From NCBI GenBank assembly GCA_005281725.1, contig SSBO01000010.1, positions 310,001 to 374,000 on the forward strand: 64,000 nt of DNA, read 5' to 3'. Under the pieces are notes generated by a model that was given only the letters and a program-made list of their open reading frames with translations, was not told the origin of the DNA and did no database searches. The stretch's first letter is position 1. Each line of letters begins with the position of its first letter. This stretch comes from Wuchereria bancrofti (Eukaryota; Nematoda; Chromadorea; Rhabditida; Onchocercidae). This document shows positions 46,704 to 59,362 of this stretch, piece after piece. The translations under genes were made by a program, and so were the position numbers.

Positions 46704-48483
46704 CGCAATAATAAAATATTCTACAAATTATCGAGATATGCATATGTTACATATCACAAATATTGCCCATCTAACTTTAATTCGAAGTTAAAATCAATAA
46801 AATACCAAATCTACTTAAATTTCTCAACACTTTTATACTTGTCTTTGGATAATTCCTTGGACAAAACAATCCCCACGTTTCCATAATTCCTTGGGCAAAA
46901 CAATCCCCACGTTTCCATAATTCCTCGGGCAAAACAATCCCACATTTTCACAATTTCTCGGGCAAAACAATCCCCAATTTCCATAATTCCTCGAGCAAAA
47001 CAATCCCCGCACTTTCACAATTTCTCGGGCAAAACAATCCCCACGTTCCCACAATTCTTCGGGCAAAATGACACCCACTCCTACCTCCTTCGCCTCTTAT
47101 AACCACTAAATCTTTCGAACCGGACAAAAGTGCTAAACTTAACAAACCAAAAATAAAATCGCTCGCATAGCATCTATGAAATTAATTAATCCAAGGCAAT
47201 TAAATCATTGTATTATTAGATGCTATTGCTAATAATATATTCTAATTAATAATTGTTACAATAATATCCCATAATAGCAATAATATTTGAAAAATATTTT
47301 TTTTGGAAAAAAATTTGACTAATATGACGAATAATTATATTAAAATAATAATTAATTAAATGATAAATTGTAATCAATTACTCATATCAATTTTCAAGTT
47401 ACTATATTGTGAGAACTTTTTACTTTTATTCATTCAAAAAAAAAAAAACACTGCCCTTTTTTCTTGATAACTAATAAAATGCAAATGAATAGTTTGAATT
47501 ATATAATTCATTCATATCAGTAATTTTATCATTTGTTGCTTATTGCACATATTTCTGTTTTAAATTTTTGATTAATTCTCACTTTTAGTCTCTCTTAAAA
47601 TAAAATGCCTTTTTTTTCCAAATTAAATTTCAGAATTTCTATAATTCATTCATTTCAGATCATTCGGCAATAATCTAAATTCTGTCTTATTTTGTTATAT
47701 TTTAAATCATTGCGGTATTATTTCACGATCAAAATGCATTTTATTCGATAAACATAAGATTTGATGGTTAAAAGAAAAAATAAAACTGATAATCAATTGA
47801 TTCATTCTTTCAAAAGGAAAAAAAAAAGAATTAAATGATATAATTTGTAATGCAAGAGAGAAATTGAATAAACATTTAAATATTTGAGATAATTAAATCA
47901 ATTAAATAGATGAATGATAATACATTTAAAATTAAAATGATAATAAAGCATAAATTTACTAATTGCTATACATATTTCAGACTAAATTCTCCTCGATGAT
48001 GCTATTAATTAATTTTTAAAATTTTAAAAAATTACGAAAATTCTTTTTTCACATATTAATGACACCGATCGAATATAATTGTGCATAAATTTCATAATAC
48101 AGAGCTCTACTTTATTGCAAATAAATGATCAAATCATTCAATTTCAATAAGTTATCTTATAATAAGTATACCAGATTACTTACTTACCTTAATTACCTAA
48201 TTTACATCTAATTTTAGCTAATTTAGCCTTTATCTAATTTTACCTAACTTGCATCTAATTTACCATCTAATTTATAATTGTTGATGAAAATATTTATTAT
48301 CATTTTTAAGAATAGACATTAATTTCCTTTATAATATTTATTTTTAATTTTCCTTATCATATTCAATATTTAATTTCCATTATAATATTTGTCCCTTTTA
48401 ATATTTATTTTATATATTATTGTCATAGGAAACGTTACATACACAAAATTAAAATTTGATATTAATTTTTCACATCGATTTTT
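46704..48483. other. Region between the USP39 start and the BTB-gene end
   Basis: About 1.8 kb. Apart from the minisatellite it contains AT-rich sequence and a degenerate tract of TATCTAATTT-like repeats (about 48187-48275). No coding exon was seen. The USP39 promoter must lie in the part adjacent to 46703. Confidence 0.5.
46846..47075 (+). repeat. 34-bp minisatellite, about 7 degenerate copies, 5' of USP39
   Basis: Units of about 31-34 bp share the core CGGGCAAAACAATCCCC followed by ACGTTTCCATAATTCCT, with substitutions and small length changes between copies. The tract is much richer in C/G than its surroundings. Minus-strand ORFs through it (46833-47078, 46948-47145) encode repeated peptides and are judged artefacts of the repeat. 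Confidence 0.93.
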
Positions 48484-51400
48484 TCACTGAAGTTCGGGAA
48501 TATAGGATCGAGCGGCATTTGCAAACATTCCATTCGATAACTATAATTCAGTTTTCTTTTTTTCTTTTTTTTTTTTAAATTATATTTCTTATTTTTAATT
48601 TGTATTCAAAAATGCAAAAAACAAAAAAACAAAAAAAAAAGAAGGAAAAAAGAAATATTCTATGCTATATATTATTTGAGGAAAAGTGTAAATGTATTTA
48701 CGTGAAAACTTACGCCACGTAAATAAATGGCAAAATATCGACGAATTTCAGGTCGCATATGTTCAAAATGTACACAACTGAAAAGTTGTACAATTCTAGG
48801 AAACGTAACTGGTTGAGCATTAGGGTCACGTTTAAGGCTATTATAATAATCGTAATTTTGTTGATGAAAGTATATCCAACGCATTATCACTTGAAAACGT
48901 TGACAAGCTGCATCCTCATATTCTCGTTGATTTTGACGTGTACGTTGCGCATGACGTGTAAGCAAGAAATACAATTCATTACATGTCATTAGCTAAAATT
49001 TTTCTCATTTCTGAATCTACTCAAAATTTTAAAAAGTAAAATTGCTAAATTTTAAAATTGAAAAGTTTGCAATATTCAGTATTTTCAATCATTTCATTAT
49101 GATCACGTTCAATTAAAATTCTCTAATAATTACTAAAAAAAAATCTTTTTAATCTTTTGTAGATAAAGGATTAAAAATTAAACAATAGTCAAAAAAAAAA
49201 TGCAAAATATTAAAAATTTTCTTTGTCATCAAAGATTTCCAAATTAAAAAAAATTTTTTTTTTGAAAATTTNNNNNNTCATTATGATCACGTTCAATTAA
49301 AATTCTCTAATAATTACTAAAAAAAAATCTTTTTAATCTTTTGTAGATAAAGGATTAAAAATTAAACAATAGTCAAAAAAAAAATGCAAAATATTAAAAA
49401 TTTTCTTTGTCATCAAAGATTTCCAAATTAAAAAAAATTTTTTTTTTGAAAATTTGTCAATTTTTTCTTCTGAAACAAAACAATTTTAAAAATAGTTAAA
49501 GTTGATGTCAGTAGTAATTCATTGGAAAATTTTATTTTCTCAACATTTGATTTTTTTATTTGCTTATTTCGTTGATCTTTTATAATTCATTAATTATTTT
49601 CAATTAACTTTAATTTTTTTTTTAAGATTTTTTGATCATATTACTGTTTAGTTTTTTTATTATTTATGACAAAAAAAATTTGCATAAGTTATAGCAATTG
49701 AGAATAGCATTTGAAACAATTTAAATATTGATAATTAGAAAAGGTAAAAAAATTATCAAAATGAATTTAATGATTTAAAACTTACTGATAATGTACTTCG
49801 TTCATTTTTAATTGCTTCATCAATGTATGGCGAAAGATTATGTAACATATTTTCAGCAACAATTTGTTGAGTAGCATAAGTTACACAGCGCATCATTTGA
49901 TCATTCTATAAAATAATAAATTTTAAAATTATCAATTATTTATTATTTGCATGATCTATGATCAGTTATAATTAAATATTAATCGATTATCCTTGTAAAA
50001 CAGCTATAAGTGAGAAAATTTCTTTTTTTTCTTTTTATTTTTATTTTTTAAAAAAAGAAAAAAAAAAAAACGATTACATGAAAAATAGTTTTGTATGCAT
50101 CCAATACAGATTCCGGATATTTTGATCGTTGACGTATGAATGATTCCACTAATCGACTTAGTTGTGCAATACGAAAAAATATTGCACACTAAAAAATTTA
50201 AAAAAAAAAAAAAAAAACGGGAAAATAAATTATCAATGCATTTTAATTAAACAATTTTTCAATTTAATTTATCTTTAAAATTAATTAAATTTAAATTAAT
50301 ACAAATGTAAATCAATAAAACAACTGTAAATTAATTTAATTCTAATTTTTACATAAAATATGTGTATAGTTAAAATACATTTAAAAGACTAATTAAAAAT
50401 AAGCAAGATTAGCATAATTATTATATTTTAATTCTTTCTTAAATTTTCACATATAATTTTTGAATAATACCAAATATGTTAATAATATTATTTAAAAAAA
50501 AAAAAATAATATTTGAAAGGAAAAAAAAAATAATTTTAAAACCTGAATCATATCTTGCATTGCAATAGTATCAAACTGAAGTACACCCGTACGCATAAAA
50601 TGAACTGTTGCTTTAATTGTATGCCAATGAAATGGTAATGCTAAATTATATAAAATTTTTGATTTTTGATTTTTATCAAATTTAAAATTATCTAAATTGG
50701 AATAATTTAACTATAAGCTGATAAATGATAATAATATCATATAACATTGAATATATTAGTTAAGAAAGAAGAAATATATAAGTCTAAAGGATGTAATATA
50801 GGTAATATAAACAAGGCATTTATAAGCGTACGTCATAAGTGTGCACTATAAGCGTACGTAATATAAGTGTACAGTTTTTTTTTTATTTTAGCGAGCATTA
50901 TTACTTTTAATGTTTTTGTTGAATTTGAAAACATTTGAATAATTGAACTCGTTAAAAATGCTATAATAACAAAATGATTTAAAAGAAAAAAAAACGATTT
51001 TTTATCTATTTTTTTTTTTTACTTTACTTTCATCTCTAATAAGTTTTCATTTTTAATCACAACTTTAGTAATTTTATTCATTTCTTTTCACTTTTATATT
51101 TTATGTAATAATTTAATTAATAATTAATGTTATGTGAATGTATATTTATATGGTTGCATATTATTTCTATATTTTACTTGTAATTCATACATTCATCTTT
51201 TTTTCAATTAACTATTCAAAATGTTACATAAATTATTACTCCAATCACTTTTTTTTTTTTGTTTACTTTTCTTATTTACATATTGTAAACAGATAAATGA
51301 TAAGATAAATATATACAACTAACCGGTACAATTCAGGATAGGTGATCGTACACCGGTTTTGTTTACAAGCTCATGAATATAAAGTGAATGTGCACAAGCT

Positions 51401-52434
51401 ACTGATGTATTAATGGTTTCTATTCGATTTTCACCTCTAGAAAATTCCTTTAAATTTATATTTGATAATTTTAGTACTTACGACAAATTATGCAAATTTT
51501 ACATGATCACAGGTATATTTAATATTTACATAATTTCATTTTAGGTATATTCAATAATTCTACTTACTTATGAAATTGTACTGTTCCACCGGTCCATTTA
51601 TTTTTTTCTTGAATCATTGCCGCAGGCTATTAAAAAAAAGAAAAGAAAAAGATAAGGCATATTAATAATATCAACTTGCAAAAATATGCAAATTATTAAA
51701 GAATGGTATGATAAGAATGATAAGAATGATAAGGGCATATAATGTAATCGGATCGGATCATTTGCACTATTTGATATGAAGCGCAAATTTCCTCACAATG
51801 GCATTAATTTGGTTGTTACTGTTGTTTTCTTCTAATAATGAATGAATAAAATTAAATAGCAAAGACTAAACTAATTAATTTGTTGTAATTAAATTAAAAA
51901 ACGAAACATTTTTAAATTTTAAATTTCAAATTTCAAATATCTGGACATTTTTTTTTGAATTTTTCCCTTACTAATTTTTAATTTTTAACTTTTAACTCAT
52001 TAATTTTGAGAATTTTTAAAAATTTAAAAAATTTCAAGTTTTTTTTTTTAAAAAGGGAAACAAAAACAAACTTTAGCTGAATGTGTTTGTATACCATTTG
52101 TTGTAACATTCTGAGCGTATAATGTAATCGGATCATTTGCACTATTTGATATGAAGCGCAAATTTCCTCGCAATGGTATCAATTTGGTTGTTACTGTTGT
52201 TTCGTTCTAATAATGAATGAATAAAATAAAAGAACAGAAACTAAACTAATTAATTTATTGCAATTAAATTCAAAAAGGAAATATTTCAATATTAAAGTTT
52301 AAATTTTTAAATTTATTTGCTAAAAAATAACATAAAATTAATGAAATGATATAATATTGAATCATAAATGGTAGAAAAAAAAAAAATTCCACAAAGAGAT
52401 TAGATAAAAAATGATTTAAAAATTATTTTACCAT
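48484..52434 (-). CDS. BTB-BACK-like protein, about 324 aa
   Basis: Nine exons in phase: 52434-52432 (ATG only), 52206-52072, 51626-51568, 51436-51324, 50640-50543, 50188-50078, 49905-49786, 48992-48714, 48540-48484 (TGA). Residues about 75-150 look like the second half of a BTB fold (TSVACAHSLYIHELV, then ATVHFMRTGVLQFD, AMQDMIQCAIFFRIAQLSRL and VESFIRQRS). Residues about 150-300 resemble a BACK helical domain (CVTYATQQIVAENMLHNLSP, then CNELYFLL, RFQVIMRWIYFH and FEHMRPEIRRYF). No kelch or MATH repeats follow. Proteins of this kind usually act as CUL3 adaptors, but that is inference; the N-terminal BTB half is divergent. The single-codon first exon is dictated by phase and needs transcript support. 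Introns hold an assembly duplication and a decayed exon copy. Confidence 0.7.
49094..49455 (+). repeat. 178-bp direct duplication flanking six Ns (assembly join)
   Basis: 49094-49271 and 49278-49455 are the same 178 bases separated by N at 49272-49277. As at 37523, this is most simply an unmerged contig overlap in an intron of the BTB gene rather than a real tandem duplication. Confidence 0.9.
51735..51840 (-). pseudogene. Decayed duplicate of BTB-gene exon 2
   Basis: 51735 to about 51911 repeats 52125 to about 52290, covering most of exon 2 plus the intron on its 5' side. In the copy the codon CGA has become TGA (in CCATTGTGAGGA), a 5-bp CGGAT duplication shifts the frame, and no donor site remains. 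The real exon (52206-52072) has none of these defects and joins its neighbours in phase. A third fragment carrying only the intron part lies at about 52893-52950. Confidence 0.8.
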
Positions 52435-55417
52435 AATTGTATCACAAATATTTTACAATTTCACTTCACCGCTCACTAAACGATAATGCGAACAAAATGA
52501 ATTGAAAACTGTAAGAAATTATATTTTATGCAAATTGTTATTTTAATTTATTATGCAAAAAAGGAAAAAGAAATTATTTCATTGTACAAATAACAATAGG
52601 AATTCGTGTAAGTTATTTATAAATTGAAATGAATTTAATTGAAATATATTTAAATGATGCTAGAAAATAATACTGGAATATTTCGATCTTTCAAATAAAA
52701 TATAAAAAAAAGTGATTACAAAAAAAGCAATATATTAGTGAAATTGATTATGAAATAAGACTGTTATTAATTAATAAAATTTAATAGAATTGAATTAATC
52801 AATTAAATTGCTGCTTAACTGTTATTTAAATTAATCAGACATTAGAAAAATGCTGAAAAGTAAAAAAAAAATCTCAAAAAATTTGCAAAACTGTGAACTA
52901 AACTAATTAATTTATTGCAATTAAATTCAAAAAGAAAATATTTCAATTTTTTTTTTCTAGAATAATATTGCAGTTAAAATTGAAAGCCAAATTTAAAGTT
53001 AAAACTGAAGTTAGAATAAAGTCAGAATTAATTAAAATTAAGAGCAAATAATGTTTTTCTTAAAATACGTTTATGTGCGAAAGTTAATAATAAGAAGAAA
53101 AATTATTTTTATATTTGGACAAATTTCTAACTTCTTAATTAATTGCATTTTATGAGAAAAATTTTTTAAATCTTCCAAAAATTAATTTCGTTATCAATGC
53201 TAATTAATTGTTTACGTGAAATTTTTTTCTTTTTCCTAAAAATTTCATTTTATTCCCTTCATTACTATTGTTATTTACTCCGATACCATCAATTTAGTCT
53301 GATTTTTCCTTGACATCACTCTTTGACCTCATTCACCTTTGACCTTTTTCGGGTCATTTCTTTGATGCTTTGAAAAAAAAAAAATGGTATTAACACACTT
53401 TTGGTATTAACACAAATTCTCCTTTCTCTTCGTTCTTAATTACTTCTGCTGTGAACAACAGATTTCTCTTGTTGTTTCACGTGGATTTCTCTTGTTCTCA
53501 CGTAATAGCGTATGACGTAATAAACGTGATCTAAAACTACCTCACTCTCACACATATGTTTGTCGGCAAATATCAATGGAAACATCAAAGGAATCCGATA
53601 TGAAAAAGTGAATGACAAAGGAGAGAATGAGACAACGAGAGGAATGAAAAGGAGAATATAAGAGGCAGAGATGCTATTAGCGACAGGTGTTATTACCTGG
53701 ATTGCTTAATTACTTAATGGTACTAATTAGAGTGTGTGGGTGTGTACGTGTGTGTGTGTGGATTATCTTTCGGAGATTCATTTGACACATACTTTTACGT
53801 TCATTTTGTAATTCGTTTAGATAATTATTATAGGAATTTTTTTTATTGGGTAGGAATTTGGGTGCTCATTTAATTATCACGTATGGCGACAGAATTGTTC
53901 AATAATGGTGAACTTAAATTTGACCTATGACGAATTTGTATATTAAATAATATTTGAATAGGACAGTTCAGGTCACGAAATGATTGCGGTATAGTAGGGA
54001 TTAAATTTTTGTTCAGAAGTATATTTGTAAGTAATAATCTATCGTGTTATTTCTAAAATATACAAATTTTAATCTATTTGGAGTATGCGAATTTTTAATG
54101 TATTTCAACTGAAAATCCAAAATTTTAGCTCTTTTTTCTATGAGAAAATTGTAATAAAAGTAAAACATGAATGTTAAGTATTATATTAAGGATTGATTTT
54201 AAGTATTATATTAAGAACTCATGAGTATATCCGTATTTTTTATATTTTTCCATGACAAATTCATGTATTGAATAATATTTGATTCAATATTAGTATTTGG
54301 ATTTAGTATTTTATTCAGTAATGTAATTCAGTAGCAGGTCAGTTTATTAAGTATTATATTAAGGATTGATTTTAAGTATTATATTAAGAACTCATGAGTG
54401 TATCCGTATTTTTACCTATATATTTAGCATACTTGAAATATGTATATATAGTTCAGTTCTTTCTTTTGCGAACAAATTGTAATGGAGCGTGAATTATACT
54501 TATGACAAGTTTGTGCATTGATTCGTAAGATAATGTCACGGAATAGTTGTATTATATCGAGAATTGACTGTTGTTCATAAGTATATCTGTAAATAGTACT
54601 TATTGTGTTATTTTTTATGTGTATACTTAGCATATTTAGAATATGTGAATTTTTAATATATTTCGATGGAAAATTTAATACTTCAGGTTTTTCTTCAGTT
54701 GATAAACGTAAGCATTAACGTGAATTATAACTAGGACAAGTTTGTACATTGATTGTTAAAATAATTAAGATCACAGATTAGCTGTAAAATATTGAATATC
54801 ATTTGTAAGTATATCAGTATGTTGTATCATATCTGTCTCATATTAATAATGCATTCAGGTTATTCGTTGCGTCATATTTTCTGTATAGTTACGTATAGAG
54901 TATGCTATATTTTCCGGAAGGGAACATCAGAAATTGTTTTATCTGTGGTCATGTTGACTAGAATCTATTCACTGAATTCAAATCTGATTTAGTTAAACAA
55001 TGATTGGTTTAGTTTTAATTTAAATGAAAAAGCATTAATTCTCAAGGAAGGTCAAGGTCACTAGATCTGGTATGTCAGCAATCCATTAAAATTATATTGA
55101 CATTGTCAGCATTTTTTTTTGTCGTACTATGTCATTGGACTCAGATGTTTATATTTTAGCAATTTATTTATATCTGTTTCCGCTTATATCTGTGAAGGTA
55201 CAATTAGCGTTATGTTTTATTACGAAACTTATTTATTGTAGATTTCATTTTTCATTAACAAATTTTCGTATTTGAATCGGTGTAATGAAATTTCATTGTA
55301 ATGGATGTTTTATTGCCCAGCTTTTTCAGATTCTTCTTTTTCGGATGCTTCTTTTTTATCGATTTCTTCATCAAATCAGCAGATTCTTCTCCTAGTAAAC
55401 AATCATCGTCAGAAAAA
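52435..55417. other. Intergenic region between divergent BTB and TRIM genes
   Basis: About 3 kb without a recognised exon. It includes a TG-rich tract (53733-53760), a long diverged tandem array (53900-54820) and AT-rich filler. Open frames at 53436-53618 (minus), 54424-54633 (minus) and 54792-54992 have no domain-like features. The ORFs at 55255-55518 (minus) and 55301-55531 overlap the TRIM 5' end and are not independent genes. Confidence 0.5.
53900..54820 (+). repeat. Diverged long tandem array, about 4 units
   Basis: Four related units can be seen, each with a GACAA(G/A)TTTGT(G/A)CATTGA-like block followed by a TCACG/GATCACAG block and a GTAAGTATAT...TATCTGTA block. Units start near 53925, 54247, 54500 and 54728. 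Within it a 67-bp segment is repeated almost exactly at 54174-54240 and about 54346-54414, itself containing a doubled TTAAGTATTATATTAAG. Confidence 0.65.
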
Positions 55418-58400
55418 ATGATTGAGGAGGACGACAACTGTGATGCATTCCTGTTAGAAGCAATGATTTGTTCGATTTGTTTTACGGTCAGTGTTTTATA
55501 CGTATATGTATATCTCATATTAAAATATTAAAATTATGCATATGTTACAGTAAACAAAAGATGCATATAGGATAATTAGACTAAATGTTTAGCAAATCTT
55601 AGTAGACTAAGTATAAAGTTAGAATAGATTCGTTTCATTCCAGCACTATATTTGCGAATATTTTTTTTTATATATAAATCTTAAAGATATTTAATGAGCC
55701 GAAACAACTACAATGTGGTCATTCATTTTGTGCGATATGTATCGATCAACTATATAAGGATGTGGAACAGGAATATACTTGTCCTTTATGTCGTGCACAT
55801 TTTACAATTCCACCAGTGATCAATTATTCCTTGAAAAGTTAGCGTTTTATACAAATCCTTTTTTTCTCTCTCTTTCTGATTTTGTTTGGAACTATTTGAA
55901 GAGAGAGAGATCGTTGACTGGATAGACAATTTTATAACGTCTTTTTTTTTCTTTCCAGCATACAATCAGATTTAAATTGTTTGTTTTAGATTTAGAGAGA
56001 AGAAAAAAAGAAATAAAACAAAATTCTAGGAGAAAGGAAATGAACCAGCTCTGCTTTCAGTTGTCACAAGATAGGATTAGAGATGAGGTTGGGATAAGTT
56101 AAAAGAGCTGTCATCAAGTATTAAGTTAAAAGTATATAACTTGCTGATTTTTCTGAAGCAAGAAAAATTTTCTAGGCCTTGTATCTCGAATAAAAGAAAG
56201 AGATGCTATGATTAAACATTGTCAACAGTGTTCGAGAGTTGCAAAACCAGAAGATCAGTATTGCTGTGATGATTGCGATCATATTGATAGAATAGAGGTG
56301 CCGATCCTCTCTAATAAGAAGAATAATGAACTGAGAACTATGTAACCTGCTGAGTTAGTGGAATTGATAATTGTTATATACGAAAGTTGTTTATTTATTT
56401 ATTTTTTCTTTTTTTTTGTACTCACTGAGACGGTAAGTTCGTAAAACAGGAAAATTATCGGAGAAAATATTGGAACCTATATTAGACAAACTAATTAGTG
56501 TTAATTAGTTAGAGCTTTGCAATTTGAAATTTGGAACATGATACTCTTGATAAAGTTATAAAGTTAAAAGAAGTGTGCAAACGAATTCATGTAAATTTGA
56601 GATATGCTTTGTAAATAATATTGCTACATATCTTGATAAAAATGTCACAGATGTAGGTGATAATTATCATGAAGAGAGGTCAGTTTATTTATATCTTTGG
56701 AATTAAATTTTTGAGCACGTTCGTTGCGGTTTGTGTGTAATAAATGGTCATGCTAAGATGGGTCACACTATATCAAAGTATGGCGAATCAAAGGAACGAA
56801 TTAAAACAGCTCAGCAAACACTTCAAGAAATGATCACTGAAACTCTACAGCTTTTGAAAGAATGTAAAAAATTGGGGACTGATCGTCTCAGTTGTGTTGA
56901 GAATTTGTTTAAGGTTTGTTTCGATTATAAATTGGTAAATTATAATCCTTACTTTTTCTCTTTTCCTTGTATTGAAGAAAAGAGCAAAAAGTAAAGTAAT
57001 TTTGTTTTACCGGATATTAGTTTCCCTTGTGCTAAATATTATGCATGAAAAAAACAGAAGAATTTCTTGGTAAAATATGAATGAGCATATTTTTTTTTTT
57101 CTTTTCATTATTTAAGTGAAGTGTAAGGTGAGAAAATGTTTGGTAAAAGAAAAAGAAAATGTGTTCTTTTAACATAAGTATTTCAGTTATTGGATGAACA
57201 GTATGCACAGTTTCAAGGATTAGAAATAGCACTGAATGATGGTGGATTTATATCAAAAAAGGATATTGAGATGAAATTAGAGCACGCTCGACAATTACGT
57301 GAAATTTACATGCGGGTTTGTTGCTTAATGTTATTCAGGTTATATATAAAAACATTTAATAAAAAAAATGATAATTTGCTTAGTTTATTTGAAAAATTAA
57401 TTTTTTTAGTATAATTCGGCTTAAAAAAAAGTATAAAAAATAAAAGTAAGGCAAAAAATAAAAAAAGCTAGAACGAGCTAGAATGCTGAACTATTAGGCA
57501 TACAAATGGAGAATTGTCTGACATTCTTATCTATTATGTCTGGATATTGAATTTATATGTTCTCTTTTCAAGTTAGATTATTTTAACTGGATATCTTTTA
57601 TGAAGTAGACATTATATGGCAGTATTGTAAGAAGTTGTAATAACAACTAGTTCCTTTTTTCATCAATAAATTATTATTTATAGGATAGTAATATTGATTG
57701 GCTCAGAACAGTAATATTAAATCTTACATTGATCTTTTTTCCAGTTAAAAATTCTGATCTCCAAACAAATGTAAACGACTGAATGATGAAGAGATTTCTT
57801 TTTTCCTTCATCATAAATATTTCTGTTGTTAATTGTCCAATATCAATTTTTTTTTTTTTTTTTCATCATATCTGATTAGTCGAGTAGTAAGATGGATGAA
57901 ATCAGACGATTTAAAGATTGATCTATTGCTATGGAGTATAAATACTTATATTCCGGATGTTTTGATTAGATAACTGGATTATTTTAGAGTACATCCGAAT
58001 TTGCTACACTGATGAATACTATGTTCAACGAAATTACGGTACTAACAGAAAGGACAGGCGTGGAATTGGCAAGTCATGCTGCATATAAAGATATAATTGA
58101 CAAAAGAGGATTGACTGCACAATCCGCGCAGTAAGTTTTTCTTTATTCAATACAAAATTATAGTATATCAAATTTTATAATTTTGTACAATATATTTTCT
58201 AATATAACTAATATTACTTTGATATTATTTTTATTTTGTAGTTGTGGTTACGTAAAACTTTTGGATTCTTGAATAACTTGACAGCATTGGTTTATTAAAT
58301 TTCTTGAAAATTTAAGTTTTACTTTTTTTTTTTTATTTTTTGTACAATTATCCATTTTTTTCCTCTACACATTTAAGTGGTTGAAATAGAAATATATTAT

Positions 58401-58701
58401 GAATTGATATATGTAATAAATTAGTCTTGTAGATTTTAATAATTATTGCTTTAGTATTGGAGTTAATTTCAGAGAGCAAAAACAATCATGGTTTGAATAT
58501 CAACGAAATGGACGTGTTAGTGCATTATGCTCAGTTATAGCACGCAGAAATGCTACTATAGCTCGACGTCATCTCATGACGTTCAATGAGAACTCAGAAT
58601 CTGAATCAAGTATGGATATAACGTCATCAACGTCAACAGCATCTGTCACATCTTCTTTACCCGTATCGAGTAATCAGGCCATATTAGCTCATCAAACCTG
58701 A
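55418..58701 (+). CDS. TRIM-type RING/B-box/coiled-coil protein, 346 aa
   Basis: Seven exons in phase: 55418-55486, 55687-55837, 56176-56297, 56716-56913, 57187-57315, 57988-58130, 58473-58701. A C3HC4 RING uses C18, C21, C33, H35, C38, C41, C55 and C58 (MICSIC, QCGHSFCAIC, TCPLC). A B-box zinc finger uses C89, C92, C104, C107, C118, C121, H126 and H131. A coiled coil follows (about 132-250: ERIKTAQQTLQEMITETLQLL, LEHARQLREIYMR). The tail is Ser/Thr-rich and ends without SPRY, NHL or other C-terminal domain. TRIM proteins are usually ubiquitin E3 ligases; the substrate is unknown. I start at 55418 because the upstream in-frame ATG at 55301 would add a Phe-rich hydrophobic stretch that looks non-coding. 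The exon-4 acceptor (TTTTTGAG) is atypical. The orthologue is not identified. Confidence 0.83.
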
Positions 58702-59362
58702 TTGATTTTGTCATCAGGAAATATGATTTATTAATTTTTTAGAAAAATAAAGTGGCTTATAAAAATCCAATTAGCTCATAGGGTTTATAAAAAAAAAAAA
58801 GAGAAATGTAAAAGCTTGTAAAAACAAATTTTTGCAGATTATTTTAGGAATGTGATTTAGTTTCTGCTCAAATATTTTATTTTTGGTTTTGGTATAATTT
58901 TGATGCTTGTTATCAGTTTCATAATAATAATCTTTTATATATTCACGTTTAATACATTGAAAAATGTACCCGTAATTTTAAATAATCAATTGTTCAGATC
59001 AGTAGATTTATCCATCATTTCTGTGATTAATTAAATATGGTGTAGTAAGTAAACTCGGTAATGCACTCGATACTTTGAACTTTATGGTGTAAATTGTATA
59101 GCTTTGATTAATATCTTATAAAAATTTTTCTCATATTTGAATCTTTTGAAATTGTGTATTTCTGCTTTTTTTGTATATTTCTGTTTTTTTTTTTAACTCC
59201 TGCTCAATTGTTATGAGTAGCAAAAAATTCTTAGGATGTTAATATATTAATGAATTCATTGTGTTAACATTAGGAAAACTTGGAGAATAGAAAAGTTTTA
59301 AATGTGATCTGTAAATGTAGCAAGGATGTTCTGAATTTCACATGAACATTTAAGAGAATTTT
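58702..59362. other. Short intergenic region between TRIM and mL49
   Basis: About 660 bp. AATAAA at about 58745 probably serves TRIM 3' end formation. ACATTTAAG directly before the mL49 leader could accept a spliced leader. The spacing is compatible with a filarial operon but does not prove it. Confidence 0.4.

Noticed and set aside
46833..47145. Minus-strand ORFs with repeated GLFCPRNYGNV-like peptides
   Set aside because: Product of the 34-bp minisatellite; frames shift between units and no exon structure fits.
55255..55518. Minus-strand 87-aa ORF rich in Lys and Ser
   Set aside because: Antisense to the first TRIM exon, which has the RING Cys residues in frame; shadow ORF.
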